DNA from: Cyclobacteriaceae bacterium
Lineage (GTDB): Bacteria; Bacteroidota; Bacteroidia; Cytophagales; Cyclobacteriaceae
Direction of reading: 5' to 3'
NCBI GenBank assembly: GCA_028278225.1
Contig: JANQEU010000022.1
Span: forward strand, 62,001 to 126,000
DNA length: 64,000 nucleotides
Both the position numbers and the translations under genes were made by a program. This document shows positions 1-9,239 of the stretch, in pieces. The notes beneath the pieces were generated by a model that saw nothing but the letters and a program-made list of their open reading frames with translations, searched no databases and had not been told where the DNA came from. The number at the start of each line of letters is the position of its first letter. Within the stretch, counting starts at the first letter, position 1.

Positions 1-2120
1 ATGTTTTCTATGACTTCCTGGGAGGTCGTGATATCGTACAGTGCCTCATCTATCATCTCCTCCGCTGTTTTCTGAGCATCCAGTGCAAAACCTTTTTTTA
101 CGTTCCAAAGACTTTTAGTGAAGGCCGCGTCCGGATCGGATTTGCTGATATTAGCGCCCCAGGTGTGTTCGGAAAATAGCACAACATTTTTCCAGGCTTC
201 GTCAAAAGTTTCTGCGGGATATTTTTCGGGTTTTATCATAGCCCATAGCGCTTCGGCCTGCACCAGCCGGTCTGCCGTATTCCGGTTGATAGCGGTCTCT
301 TCCGCGGAAGAAGAAGCGCCATCTTCCCAGTAGGGGGTGAAATCACCGGTAGCTTCCGGAATAATATCTTCGTACCGGTCAACAAAATCATTCATCATTT
401 CCATGGTTGTGGCGATCCTGAATTTTGGCCACTCGTATTTTTCATTCCAGGCTTTAAAAAAATCCGGCATGTCAGGGTCAGGAGGGCCATTATCATTACC
501 GATATTATACCGTAGCTGCACAATATCGTAAGGGTATTTCTGCCGTTCCAACTCATCCAGGAAATTGAGTATGGGACTTCCGCCTGCATGGCTGATGTTT
601 CCCATTAACCAGGAGTGAAACCATGAGTATCCATGAGAACTCATCCAGAAAAGTATCTTTTCCTTTCCGGACGGTGAAACCCAGTACATTGGTATATCAC
701 CCCAGGCCTCGAATGTTTTACCCACCTGGTAGCCGCCGTGGGCAAGCTGAGGCATATGGTTGGGACCGACTGAGAAGTACTTAATGCCGGTTTGCGCCAG
801 TGCGGGAACAATGCCCCATGTATACCCCGGAACATCAGTGATCATGGCAGATTGAATATCAAAACCATATGCTTCACGAAGCCGCTGTGCATGCAATGTG
901 TTCTTGAATAACTCTTCCTCACGCTGCAAGCCGGTTAGGACACTGCCGTACAACCCATCGATACCTATGATTCCATCATTGACAGCCTTTACAAATTTTG
1001 CCTTTCTTTCTTCACTCGCCTGCTCAAGGTATCCGTCCAGTACCCAGCTGATCTCAGCATTCCATTTATATCTGGAGCCTTCGGGATAGCCGGCGGTTTT
1101 TTCAGCCAGATCGATGGCCATATCAAGGTTTCTCCATTGTAACCTGGCAACCTCATCCTGCTCATGTGTAAATCCAATGTCTACATGTGAGTGGGGAAGG
1201 AAATATACTTCAAAGGGACGCACGGGATTTAGACTTACCTGCCGGGAAACCGGGTCTCTGCCTTCCAGGTCTATCACCAGATCATGGGTGATGGTTTCCT
1301 TTACCGGATCAATCAAAAGGTATATTTCGTTGGGTCCCGGGTAGATATCCTGTTGCACAATCCTGTTTCCGGCATAAAAGAATTGCCCCATTGTTGGTTT
1401 TCCCAGGTACGTCAAATCAATTTTGATACTTTGTTTTGAGCCATTTTCAGTCCTTAGGATCGCCGGTTCTGCCAGAATAGCCAGCGCCTCCTCTACAGGG
1501 TTCTGTATGGCCATGAAGAAATCACGGCTATTTGAACTTACCTCCTCCATGCGGATTGATATGGATCTACCTAAATAGTCTTTTGCAGGAACATTCAGGA
1601 ACATATAACCGAAAAGATCCCCGTAGGCTTCACTCTCATGGGTGGACACAAAAGCCAGGTTGATTCCATCATCATTTTCATATTGCCAGTTTTTCAGTGA
1701 TCCCTTCTTATGTGATTTGACGGTCAGGAATTCAGCATCATCGATAAATACATTAAAACCGGAAGGTTCTTCGTCGTCCTTGCTTCGTGCATAGCTAACC
1801 TGGAAGACAAAAGTTGCATATTCTTCCGGATAACCTGCCGGAACTTCGTCAGTTTCAAATTCAATCGATGTGTACCTGCCGTTTTCTCCAAGGTACAATG
1901 CGACATTTCCTTTTTTCAGAAAAGGGAAAAAGTCCAGCGCTGTTCCGGAATTTACATCCTTGAACCCTTGTAAGAATTGATTTGCTTTAACGGGCCAAAG
2001 GTTGTCCAGTGTTGAAATTTCCTGTGCGAACAAGTGCCAGGAGAGAGTTAGGAATAGCGAAAGTGCATATATTTTCAAAGTAGCCGAAGCTCTGGATAAA
2101 TGGTATACTTTCCGAAACAT
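1..2120 (-). CDS. GH38 alpha-mannosidase-like secreted glycosidase (3' end beyond window)
   Basis: Reading leftward from an ATG at 2118-2120, the frame stays open for about 706 codons and runs off the window, so the C-terminus is not seen. A signal peptide is visible (hydrophobic YALSLFLTLSW then LFAQ, residues 18-33). About 270 residues of unassigned, probably beta-rich sequence follow. Near residue 307 comes the GH38 N-terminal hallmark HSHVDIGFTH, which binds the catalytic zinc. Further on, ITDVPGYTW probably contains the nucleophile Asp that GH38 enzymes carry in DPFGHS-like motifs. GH38 enzymes cleave alpha-mannosides, so a periplasmic or surface glycan-trimming role is likely. The substrate cannot be read from sequence. 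It is preceded by a 128-bp gap after the enolase-like gene and probably has its own promoter. Confidence 0.85.
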   Translation of the reverse strand, partial: MFRKVYHLSRASATLKIYALSLFLTLSWHLFAQEISTLDNLWPVKANQFLQGFKDVNSGTALDFFPFLKKGNVALYLGENGRYTSIEFETDEVPAGYPEEYATFVFQVSYARSKDDEEPSGFNVFIDDAEFLTVKSHKKGSLKNWQYENDDGINLAFVSTHESEAYGDLFGYMFLNVPAKDYLGRSISIRMEEVSSNSRDFFMAIQNPVEEALAILAEPAILRTENGSKQSIKIDLTYLGKPTMGQFFYAGNRIVQQDIYPGPNEIYLLIDPVKETITHDLVIDLEGRDPVSRQVSLNPVRPFEVYFLPHSHVDIGFTHEQDEVARLQWRNLDMAIDLAEKTAGYPEGSRYKWNAEISWVLDGYLEQASEERKAKFVKAVNDGIIGIDGLYGSVLTGLQREEELFKNTLHAQRLREAYGFDIQSAMITDVPGYTWGIVPALAQTGIKYFSVGPNHMPQLAHGGYQVGKTFEAWGDIPMYWVSPSGKEKILFWMSSHGYSWFHSWLMGNISHAGGSPILNFLDELERQKYPYDIVQLRYNIGNDNGPPDPDMPDFFKAWNEKYEWPKFRIATTMEMMNDFVDRYEDIIPEATGDFTPYWEDGASSSAEETAINRNTADRLVQAEALWAMIKPEKYPAETFDEAWKNVVLFSEHTWGANISKSDPDAAFTKSLWNVKKGFALDAQKTAEEMIDEALYDITTSQEVIEN

Positions 2121-2248
2121 GTTATTCGTGTTTTAACAAATACAAATTATACAATCCAATGAACTACTCCATTTAGCTGATATAAGATATTTGGTTTGGG
2201 GAAACCCGTTTGGGCAATCAATTGCTGATTTTAGTACAACACTTGATA

Positions 2249-3514
2249 CTAATTTGGCCAGTCATTCATTGGCAGGCCTGTTTCCTTCTCAATTTCCAAT
2301 AACCGGTTATATTTTGCCAATCTCTCCGATTGTGTAATAGACCCGATCTTGATTTGATCTCCCTGCCATCCAACCGCCAGATCAGCTAACCAGTCATCTT
2401 CGGTTTCACCGCTTCTTGCGCTGATTGTCACTTTCCAGCCTGCCTCTTTTGCCAGCGTGTATGCCCGGGCCGCTTCGGTGACAGTTCCGATTTGATTCAC
2501 TTTAAGCAGCAATGCATTAGCGGCATTTTGCTCAATGGCTCTACTGATCCGGTCGGGGTTAGTGCAAAGAAAATCGTCCCCCAACACAAGTGATTTGCCT
2601 CCTATTGCTTCGTTAAGTTTCGGCCAGTTTTCCCAATCGTCTTCCGCCAGACCATCCTCGATACTGACCAGGGGGTTGTACCCAACCCATTTTCCTATTT
2701 CTTCGATCATCCCTTCCGAGGGCAATTTCCTGTATCCCAGGTCATAAAGCCCATCTTTGAAGAAATGACTCGACGCAACGTCCATGGCAAAGAAAACGTC
2801 CTTTCCCGGCTCCAATCCGGCGGCTTCAATGCTCTCATTCGCATCCTCGAAAATTGAATTCAGATTATTAAACGGTGGAGCCAGGCCTCCTTCATCTGCC
2901 GTTAGGGCTCTCATACCATATTTGGATCTGCTGATTTTAGCCGCAGCCTGATAAACCCTGTAGGTGACATCGAGGGAAGACATAAGATCCTCCTGGCCCG
3001 GAACGACAAGCAGATCCTGAATTGGGGTTTGTCCACCTGCATGTTTACCTCCGCTAAACAGATTAATGGTCGGTCTTGGCAGTCGACCCAGCTCATTACC
3101 CATCAGGTTAGAAAAATACCTATAAAGTGGTTCGTTACGGTCCGTAGCCAAAGCCCTCGCAAAAGCCAGTGAGACGGATAATATTGCGTTGGCGCCCAAT
3201 TTGGATTTCTGATTTGTCCCATCCAGCTCAATCAATGCCTGATCCAGATCATTTTGATCCTTGAATGAAGTGCCACTAATAGAACCATTGATGACTTCAT
3301 TTACATTTGAAACTGCTTTTAGGCAGCCATTACCATTGAATCGTGATTTGTTATGATCCCTCAATTCGTGGGCTTCTGCTTTCCCCGTGGAAGCTCCCGA
3401 TGGTACTGATGCATAACCTATGGCCCCCGAATCAAGTTTGCAATAACATTTTATTGTGGGTTTGCCCCGGCTATCAAGAATCTCGATAGCGGATATCTTA
3501 TTTATTGTGGTCAT
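2249..3514 (-). CDS. Enolase-family protein with altered active site
   Basis: A 421-residue member of the enolase (phosphopyruvate hydratase) family, alignable end to end: PSGASTG loop (38-44), GGKHAG (155-160), ADEGG with E208, metal ligands D245, E286 and D313, LLLKVNQIG with K338, and QIKIG with K389. Two positions differ from true enolases. The SHRSGETED motif reads SARSGETED, so His becomes Ala at residue 366. The QEF motif reads QDL, so the equivalent of yeast Glu168 is Asp167. Its start overlaps the stop of the upstream kinase gene by 4 bp (ATGA), so the two are translationally coupled. A canonical glycolytic enolase would keep the His, so I infer a paralogue acting on another phosphorylated substrate, or a weakened enzyme. 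Family membership is certain; the reaction is not. Confidence 0.9.
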   Translation of the reverse strand: MTTINKISAIEILDSRGKPTIKCYCKLDSGAIGYASVPSGASTGKAEAHELRDHNKSRFNGNGCLKAVSNVNEVINGSISGTSFKDQNDLDQALIELDGTNQKSKLGANAILSVSLAFARALATDRNEPLYRYFSNLMGNELGRLPRPTINLFSGGKHAGGQTPIQDLLVVPGQEDLMSSLDVTYRVYQAAAKISRSKYGMRALTADEGGLAPPFNNLNSIFEDANESIEAAGLEPGKDVFFAMDVASSHFFKDGLYDLGYRKLPSEGMIEEIGKWVGYNPLVSIEDGLAEDDWENWPKLNEAIGGKSLVLGDDFLCTNPDRISRAIEQNAANALLLKVNQIGTVTEAARAYTLAKEAGWKVTISARSGETEDDWLADLAVGWQGDQIKIGSITQSERLAKYNRLLEIEKETGLPMNDWPN

Positions 3515-4512
3515 TTCAAAAGTTCTTTAAAGCCAAGAACCAACTGATCAATGTTTGCCGGTGTATCGTGAATCAATGCTTCACCAATGCGAATTTGTCT
3601 TTTTTTCTCCGAATCTGTTAAATACTCCAATGGTGAAAGTCCAAATACCCGGGCCAGCATACACCCAATAGCATGTCTTACCGCCCTGTTTTGACGCTTT
3701 GTAGTGAGTGTATTTTTCAGATAATACGAATTAAAAAATAGTTCAACTCCGCTAAAAAATTGCGTTTTGGACTTGCTTAAATGATTTGCCTTGCTTAACA
3801 AATGACAAATGAAGAAACCAAGGTCAAATGTACCATCTCCAAAATGAATAACCTCATGATCCAGCAGGATCAGCCGGCCATCTTTAATAAGAAGATTTTT
3901 TGGACTGTAATCGCCGTGGGTAAGAGTAAATGCATCCTCATCCGTATCAGAGATCAATGTTGTAAGAAATTCGCCTGATCGCGGAAACCTTTTGATCGTC
4001 TCATGGTAATAAGGATCCACCCTAAGTGTCTTGAAAAATGAATTATCACTGAATGTTTCAATGGCTTTTTCCCTGTTTTTTGTGGCAAAAGAATGGATTG
4101 ATCCCAGAAGATCGCCTGCTTTTTCGAAATAACCTGGGTCATCGGGTCCATTCAGGAGGTAAGTTTTGAAGTTTTCAAAGGGCAGGGCGATCCCTTCCAT
4201 TGCAAGTAAATAAAGCTCCCTATCCTCAAAGATCAATGAAGGTGCGATATTTTTTGGTCCGAACCTTTCAAACCATCGCATTGCGTCCGCCTCGTGAAAA
4301 ATGCGGACGGGTTTACTATACCAATCACCTTTTACCCTTAATTTGGGCAGTGCTTGTTTCATTACCCATGAACTACCGTCTTTAAAAAAGATCTGTATGG
4401 TTTTGTTGGAAACACCCCCTCGCAGATTGATTGTCTTTTGGATCTCACCCGGACGTATTCCTTGCGAATTTTCCAGGTATTCAACTAGTTCTGATTGATT
4501 TTCAATATTCAT
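3511..4512 (-). CDS. APH/choline-kinase-fold small-molecule phosphotransferase
   Basis: A 333-residue kinase of the aminoglycoside phosphotransferase / methylthioribose kinase fold. The catalytic loop is LTHGDYSPKNLLI (about 203-215), with the HGD Asp as base and the Asn as metal ligand. The second metal site is LLDHEVIHFGDGTFDLG, where DHE replaces the DxE/DPE of relatives. The N-lobe has a Gly-containing LRGGVSNKT loop and an ATP-binding Lys in WVMKQ. MTR kinases are the closest memory match because of the HGD plus DxE pattern, but I see no neighbouring methionine-salvage genes. It is the first gene of a two-gene operon with the divergent enolase, so it probably makes the phosphorylated substrate of that protein (inference). 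Confidence 0.8.
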   Translation of the reverse strand: MNIENQSELVEYLENSQGIRPGEIQKTINLRGGVSNKTIQIFFKDGSSWVMKQALPKLRVKGDWYSKPVRIFHEADAMRWFERFGPKNIAPSLIFEDRELYLLAMEGIALPFENFKTYLLNGPDDPGYFEKAGDLLGSIHSFATKNREKAIETFSDNSFFKTLRVDPYYHETIKRFPRSGEFLTTLISDTDEDAFTLTHGDYSPKNLLIKDGRLILLDHEVIHFGDGTFDLGFFICHLLSKANHLSKSKTQFFSGVELFFNSYYLKNTLTTKRQNRAVRHAIGCMLARVFGLSPLEYLTDSEKKRQIRIGEALIHDTPANIDQLVLGFKELLK

Positions 4513-4598
4513 TGAGTATTTTTTTCAATAGCAGGGCAAGATCATTTGTCAGGGTAAAGTTCATAACACTCACTTTTAAACCTATTGGCATGTGTATT

Positions 4599-4606
4599 AG
4601 CTTTGC
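4599..4606 (+). promoter_or_regulatory. Candidate Bacteroidota -7 promoter element
   Basis: TAGCTTTG is a perfect match to the Bacteroidota -7 consensus TAnnTTTG. It lies 27 bp before the haloperoxidase-like ATG. A TTTT-rich stretch about 20 bp upstream could serve as the -33 element. Its position in the divergent gap supports it; no start site is mapped. Confidence 0.4.
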
Positions 4607-4633
4607 TGTCCAAATTATTCAATATTACTAAAG

Positions 4634-6796
4634 ATGAGAATTGGTTTTAGTTTAATTGCATTTTCCCTGATATTTTTTGATTTATCCGGGCAATATAGTG
4701 TCGCGCGTAAGTGGAATGAAGTGCTTTTGGAGGGGATCAGGAATGACTATGCAAGGCCTACCGTTCATGCCAGAAATCTGTTCCATGTTTCCGCAGCAAT
4801 GTATGACTCATGGGCGGCATATGACGAAAATGCTGAAACTTATTTTCTGGGAAAAACGAATCATGGGTTTACAATTGATTTTTCGGGTATGCCCACATCC
4901 AATGATATCCAATCTGCGCGTGAGGAGACAATGAGCTATGCGTGTTATCGATTATTGTATCACAGGTTTCAGGAGTCACCTGATTTTACAGGTACCCGGC
5001 ATATGCTGGATTCCTTATTTACTATTTTAGGATATGATGCCTCCATTACGTCAACAGACTATGCGAGCGGATCTCCGGCAGCCCTGGGGAATCACATTGC
5101 CCAGGGTATCATTGACTTTGGCATGCAGGACGGCTCCACGGAGCGATTTGGTTATATCAACATATTCTACTACCCCGTCAACCCGCCACTTAATCCCAAA
5201 ACTTCCGGTTCACAGGAGCTGTCAGACCCAAACAGATGGCAACCGCTTGCATTCGATACATTCATTGACCAGTCGGGCAATGAAATACCTGCGGGAGTTC
5301 CTGAATTTTTAAGTCCCGAATGGGGTTTTGCTGCTCCATTCAGCTTAAGTGAGACATTCCTGGAGGTGCATCAAAAAGAGGGGAACGAATATTGGGTCTA
5401 TCATGACCCCGGATCACCTGCTTTGTTAGATCAGTCAGACGATGACATGTCGCAGCATTATATCTGGAATCATTCTATGGTTGTGCAGTGGGCTTCACAT
5501 CTGGATCCGACGGATGGTGTGATATGGGACATTTCGCCCGGCTCGATTGGGAACCTGGATATTGATGAATTTCCGACGGACCTGCAAGGGTTAAAAAGCT
5601 TTTATGATGAACTCAACGGGGGAGACCACTCGACCGGATGGGATGTAAATCCCACCACAGGAGAGCCTTATGACCCGCAACTCGTTCCCAGAGGAGATTA
5701 TGCCAGGGTGCTTGCTGAGTTTTGGGCGGACGGACCGGATTCGGAAACTCCGCCAGGCCATTGGTTTACAATTTTGAATTATGTTTCCGATCAACCGGAA
5801 GTGCAGAAGAGATTCACAGGGCAGGGAGAACCCCTATCCGCATTGGAATGGGATGTGAAATCATATTTTTTACTGGGAGGAGCCATGCATGATGCTGCAA
5901 TTGCGGCCTGGAGCATAAAAGGATATTATGATTACATCAGGCCTATTTCAGCCATCCGCTCAATGGCCGAAAGAGGTCAATCATCAGACCCGGGCCTTGA
6001 CAATTACGATCCGTGGGGGATAAGACTGATTGATGGAGTTATTGAATTGGTTGATGCCGGGGATGAGTTAGAGGGCACGGATGGAGAGCATATCGGCAAG
6101 ATCAAAGTTTACACCTGGAAAGGTCCGGACTACATTACTGACGAGGAAACGGATGTTGCAGGGGTGGGATGGATCCTGGCTGAAAACTGGTGGCCATACC
6201 AGAGACCTACTTTTGTCACTCCTCCATTTGCTGGGTACGTATCCGGGCACTCCACATTCTCCCGGGCAGCTGCCGAAATATTAACTGCTCTCACAGGGGA
6301 TGAATTTTTCCCCGGGGGGATGGGTGAGTTTGTCGCGAAGAAGAATGAATTCCTTGTATTCGAGGATGGTCCAAGCCAGGATGTTATACTTCAGTGGGCA
6401 ACCTATCGCGATGCAAGTGATCAGTGTAGCCTCTCCCGAATCTGGGGCGGAATACATCCGCCGGTAGATGACATACCAGGCAGATTAATAGGTGAAAAAG
6501 TGGGGAAGGCCGCTTTTGAAAAAGGTAGCAGCTACTTTGGTACGATCCTGGGAATCCCAAAAGGGAATGGCGGGAATTTGGTTTTCCCAAACCCGGTCGA
6601 AAAAGGAGCTGAATTGGTTATAAATTCCTCATACCGCTACGATAGCTACGCTATACATCTGCTCTCCGGAAAAAGACTGGTCGAAAGAAAAATACCGGAT
6701 ACCAATAGGATCACAATTGAGGTAGACCCGGGAATCCATTTTCTCATTTTGAAGAACAGTAATACAAGCTCAGTCCAAAAAATTGTAGTTAAATAG
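4634..6796 (+). CDS. Secreted vanadium-haloperoxidase/PAP2-fold protein with T9SS signal
   Basis: A 720-residue protein with an N-terminal signal peptide (ends near LSGQ, residue 19). The phosphate/vanadate-binding residues of the PAP2/vanadium haloperoxidase superfamily are present in order: DYIRPISAIR (near 434), GYVSGHSTFSR (near 534) and SRIWGGIHPPVDD (near 600). The last 70 residues (VFPNPV..., closing in KIVVK) form a type A T9SS sorting domain, so the protein is exported across the outer membrane and anchored or released. Vanadium haloperoxidases oxidise halides with H2O2, but the same fold includes acid phosphatases, so the reaction is open. A SufS-like gene follows 5-8 bp after the stop and is probably co-transcribed. 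Confidence 0.85.
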   Translation: MRIGFSLIAFSLIFFDLSGQYSVARKWNEVLLEGIRNDYARPTVHARNLFHVSAAMYDSWAAYDENAETYFLGKTNHGFTIDFSGMPTSNDIQSAREETMSYACYRLLYHRFQESPDFTGTRHMLDSLFTILGYDASITSTDYASGSPAALGNHIAQGIIDFGMQDGSTERFGYINIFYYPVNPPLNPKTSGSQELSDPNRWQPLAFDTFIDQSGNEIPAGVPEFLSPEWGFAAPFSLSETFLEVHQKEGNEYWVYHDPGSPALLDQSDDDMSQHYIWNHSMVVQWASHLDPTDGVIWDISPGSIGNLDIDEFPTDLQGLKSFYDELNGGDHSTGWDVNPTTGEPYDPQLVPRGDYARVLAEFWADGPDSETPPGHWFTILNYVSDQPEVQKRFTGQGEPLSALEWDVKSYFLLGGAMHDAAIAAWSIKGYYDYIRPISAIRSMAERGQSSDPGLDNYDPWGIRLIDGVIELVDAGDELEGTDGEHIGKIKVYTWKGPDYITDEETDVAGVGWILAENWWPYQRPTFVTPPFAGYVSGHSTFSRAAAEILTALTGDEFFPGGMGEFVAKKNEFLVFEDGPSQDVILQWATYRDASDQCSLSRIWGGIHPPVDDIPGRLIGEKVGKAAFEKGSSYFGTILGIPKGNGGNLVFPNPVEKGAELVINSSYRYDSYAIHLLSGKRLVERKIPDTNRITIEVDPGIHFLILKNSNTSSVQKIVVK

Positions 6797-6801
6797 AACG
6801 A

Positions 6802-8295
6802 GTGATGATTTCTGCAAAAGAAAAACAAGATATCAATCCCTTTCGTCAGGTAGCAAAAAACATAATTGGAATCAACCAAAAGGTAAAGACACCCTATGGA
6901 TTGAAGCCATTACTCTATATGGATTGGATTGCTTCCGGGAGGCTGTACGGCCCAATTGAGGATATCATTTCGAATAAGATTGGTCCGCTTATCGCGAATA
7001 CGCACTCTGATTCGAGCGAGACCGGGAAGATAATGACAAAGGCTTATCATGAGGCTCATCATATCATCAAAGATCACGTAAATGCCGCTCCCGATGATGT
7101 GATCATCACCTGTGGGACAGGAATGACCGGAGCTTTATCCAAGCTTATAAGAATATTGGGTCTTAGGGTGCCTGAATGGTTCTACAAAAGATATAAAATT
7201 CCGGAGGGTGATCGCCCGGTAATATTTGTGACCCATATGGAGCACCACTCCAATCAAATAACCTGGCTGGAGACCGTTGCGGACCTGGTGGTCATCCCTC
7301 CGGATGACAACCTTTTGGTCAATCCTGATTTCCTGGAAAAAGAACTTCTGAATTATCAGGATCGAAATACTAAAATCGGAGCATTCACTGCTTGTTCCAA
7401 TGTAACAGGTATTAAAACTCCGTATCACGATCTCGCCAGGATCATGCACAAGCACGATGGTTTATGTTTGATCGACTTCGCGGCTTCTGCTCCATATGTC
7501 ACTATTGATATGCATCCCGATGGAGAAGGAGAACATTTGGATGGGATCTTCTTTTCACCTCACAAATTTTTGGGAGGTCCAGGCAGTTCGGGAGTTTTGA
7601 TCTTCAACAAAAAATTGTACAAGAATACAATTCCCGATGAACCCGGTGGGGGAACGGTCACGTGGACAAATCCCTGGGGCGGGCGCAGTTATTTCGATGA
7701 TATTGAATTGAGAGAGGACGGAGGAACACCGGGGTTTCTGCAAGCGATAAAAGCAGCATTGAGCATTAAGCTGAAGGAAGAAATGGGTGTTGAACGAATG
7801 GAGGAAAGGGAGCAGGAACTTGTTACCGCTTTTATCGGGGGATTGAAAGAAATTCCAACGATTAGAATTCTTGCCGGAAACCATGTGGATAGGATTGGCG
7901 CAATATCGTTTTATGCCGAAGGTATACACTTCAATCTGGTTGTTAAACTTCTGAATGACAGATACGGCATACAGGTACGGGGGGGATGCTCCTGTGCGGG
8001 GACATATGGGCACTATCTACTGCATGTGGACAAAAAATATTCCGATAAACTCACGCATCTGATAGATGAGGGTGATCTTTCCCAAAAACCCGGCTGGATC
8101 CGGGTGTCAATCCATCCTACTCATACCGTGGAGGAGATCAACTTTGTTCTCCGGGCAATTCGTGAAATTGTCGCGAACGTGAAAGAATGGAAGAAGGATT
8201 ACACTTATGACAACCACACCAATGAGTTTCAGCATAAGGATGAAATAGATGCAGGCGAATTTATTGATGGATGGTTTGAGTGTTCGACTTGGTAA
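6802..8295 (+). CDS. Aminotransferase class V / SufS-like PLP enzyme
   Basis: A 497-residue fold-type I PLP enzyme related to cysteine desulfurases. The Schiff-base lysine lies in SPHKFLGG (near 255). The TACSNVTG, DFAASAP and GTGMTGALS motifs form the cofactor pocket. A cysteine-containing loop GGCSCAGTYGHYLL (near 394) is in the place of the persulfide Cys of SufS/CsdA. It is about 90 residues longer than SufS, with an extra C-terminal acidic tail. No suf or isc genes are near, so it is an orphan desulfurase or a selenocysteine-lyase/isopenicillin-epimerase-like variant. The start is GTG at 6802 or the adjacent ATG at 6805. It follows the haloperoxidase-like gene closely and has no signal peptide, so it is cytoplasmic. 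Confidence 0.85.
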   Translation: MMISAKEKQDINPFRQVAKNIIGINQKVKTPYGLKPLLYMDWIASGRLYGPIEDIISNKIGPLIANTHSDSSETGKIMTKAYHEAHHIIKDHVNAAPDDVIITCGTGMTGALSKLIRILGLRVPEWFYKRYKIPEGDRPVIFVTHMEHHSNQITWLETVADLVVIPPDDNLLVNPDFLEKELLNYQDRNTKIGAFTACSNVTGIKTPYHDLARIMHKHDGLCLIDFAASAPYVTIDMHPDGEGEHLDGIFFSPHKFLGGPGSSGVLIFNKKLYKNTIPDEPGGGTVTWTNPWGGRSYFDDIELREDGGTPGFLQAIKAALSIKLKEEMGVERMEEREQELVTAFIGGLKEIPTIRILAGNHVDRIGAISFYAEGIHFNLVVKLLNDRYGIQVRGGCSCAGTYGHYLLHVDKKYSDKLTHLIDEGDLSQKPGWIRVSIHPTHTVEEINFVLRAIREIVANVKEWKKDYTYDNHTNEFQHKDEIDAGEFIDGWFECSTW

Positions 8296-8409
8296 CGCGG
8301 AGTAACACCTAATGCTATTCATACTTTGCCAGCATTCATTTGACCGTACTTATCCGGAAATTCAAGTTAATTTAGTGAGATTCCTATATCAGGGTTTAGG
8401 TTAGTTCAT

Positions 8410-8757
8410 TCAGTTATACCACACCGCATAGCGCTGTCTTCGAAGTTTTAAGGCAAGTTTTTCTTCCATTCGCAGGGCTTCAGATCGCGTCATCGGACCT
8501 AAGTGATTGTAGAGGCTTGGCCGAAGGTATTTCCCGTATTTTTGAACAATATTGGAAAACAGTTTATATCCTTTCTTATTTCTATAGCCCCTTTTATGCT
8601 GTTCGAATCTTTCCATTGGGGTTTTGCTGGTCATCCCGACGTACAGGCATTCCAGCTCACCATTAAATTGAGGGTTTGCGGCGCGAAACTTCGCATTTTC
8701 TGTAAATACTTTTTTTGACAGTTCGATTACGTAGACACAATATTTTAATCCCGGCAT
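8410..8757 (-). CDS. GIY-YIG nuclease-fold protein
   Basis: A 115-residue single-domain protein. The GIY-YIG module is recognisable as YCVYVIEL (6-13) followed by LYVGMTSKTPMERFEQHKRG (38-57). Here VYV/YVG stand for GIY/YIG, the Arg of MERFEQH is the usual catalytic Arg, and a Glu lies downstream in LRMEEKLALKLR. Standalone proteins of this type are small nucleases or DNA-structure binders of unknown role. It stands alone between convergent and divergent neighbours, with no mobile element visible. Confident in family, not in function. Confidence 0.75.
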   Translation of the reverse strand: MPGLKYCVYVIELSKKVFTENAKFRAANPQFNGELECLYVGMTSKTPMERFEQHKRGYRNKKGYKLFSNIVQKYGKYLRPSLYNHLGPMTRSEALRMEEKLALKLRRQRYAVWYN

Positions 8758-8859
8758 GCAACTTGATCTTATGGCGCATTGTAATCAGGGAAAGGCACGT
8801 AGAATCCCTGTGTACACCCTAAATGTACTTAAATCATTGAGTTTTGAGCCATTTGGTCG

Positions 8860-9024
8860 TCAACCAACCTGAGGAGTCTGCTCATGTCTGGTCAATCCAT
8901 GGATGACAACTGCGATACCACCTATAGCCGCTATTGCGATAAAGATTGGCGCTAAAAAGAAGCCTAGTGGTGTGACAGTAAGTATAGCCAGGATCCAGAT
9001 GGGTACCATTTTCAGTTTCAACAT
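8860..9024 (-). CDS. Putative small membrane protein (54 aa)
   Basis: A short frame from ATG at 9022-9024 to TGA at 8860-8862. The product has a charged start (MLKLKM), one long hydrophobic stretch (about residues 7-43, possibly two membrane spans joined at a Pro/Gly turn) and a short polar tail. A purine-rich AAGAAG stretch lies about 10 bp upstream of the ATG. I recognise no family. It is the only coding candidate in the 482-bp gap between the GIY-YIG gene and nadA. The rest of that gap (8758-8859 and 9025-9239) shows no further gene, only AT-rich sequence and a possible nadA promoter. Confidence 0.4.
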   Translation of the reverse strand: MLKLKMVPIWILAILTVTPLGFFLAPIFIAIAAIGGIAVVIHGLTRHEQTPQVG

Positions 9025-9239
9025 AATACCACTTCTTAAGATTTAGTAAAATATAAGGAATAACATAGTGCTTTCCTATGAGGAAAATCAGGACCAACAA
9101 ATTCCGCGGAAAATTGTGAAATGGAAATTCTAATGTCATCGAATGATTAAGATCATATTGTAAGATCCTGATATCATTTAATCTTGCACTTAACACAGGA
9201 AAAATAAATGGATTGACAGGGACTTCAACAGGTCAGCGT

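Noticed and set aside
7555..8013. Opposite-strand frame in the SufS-like gene
   Set aside because: Lies wholly inside a conserved coding region and has no protein features.
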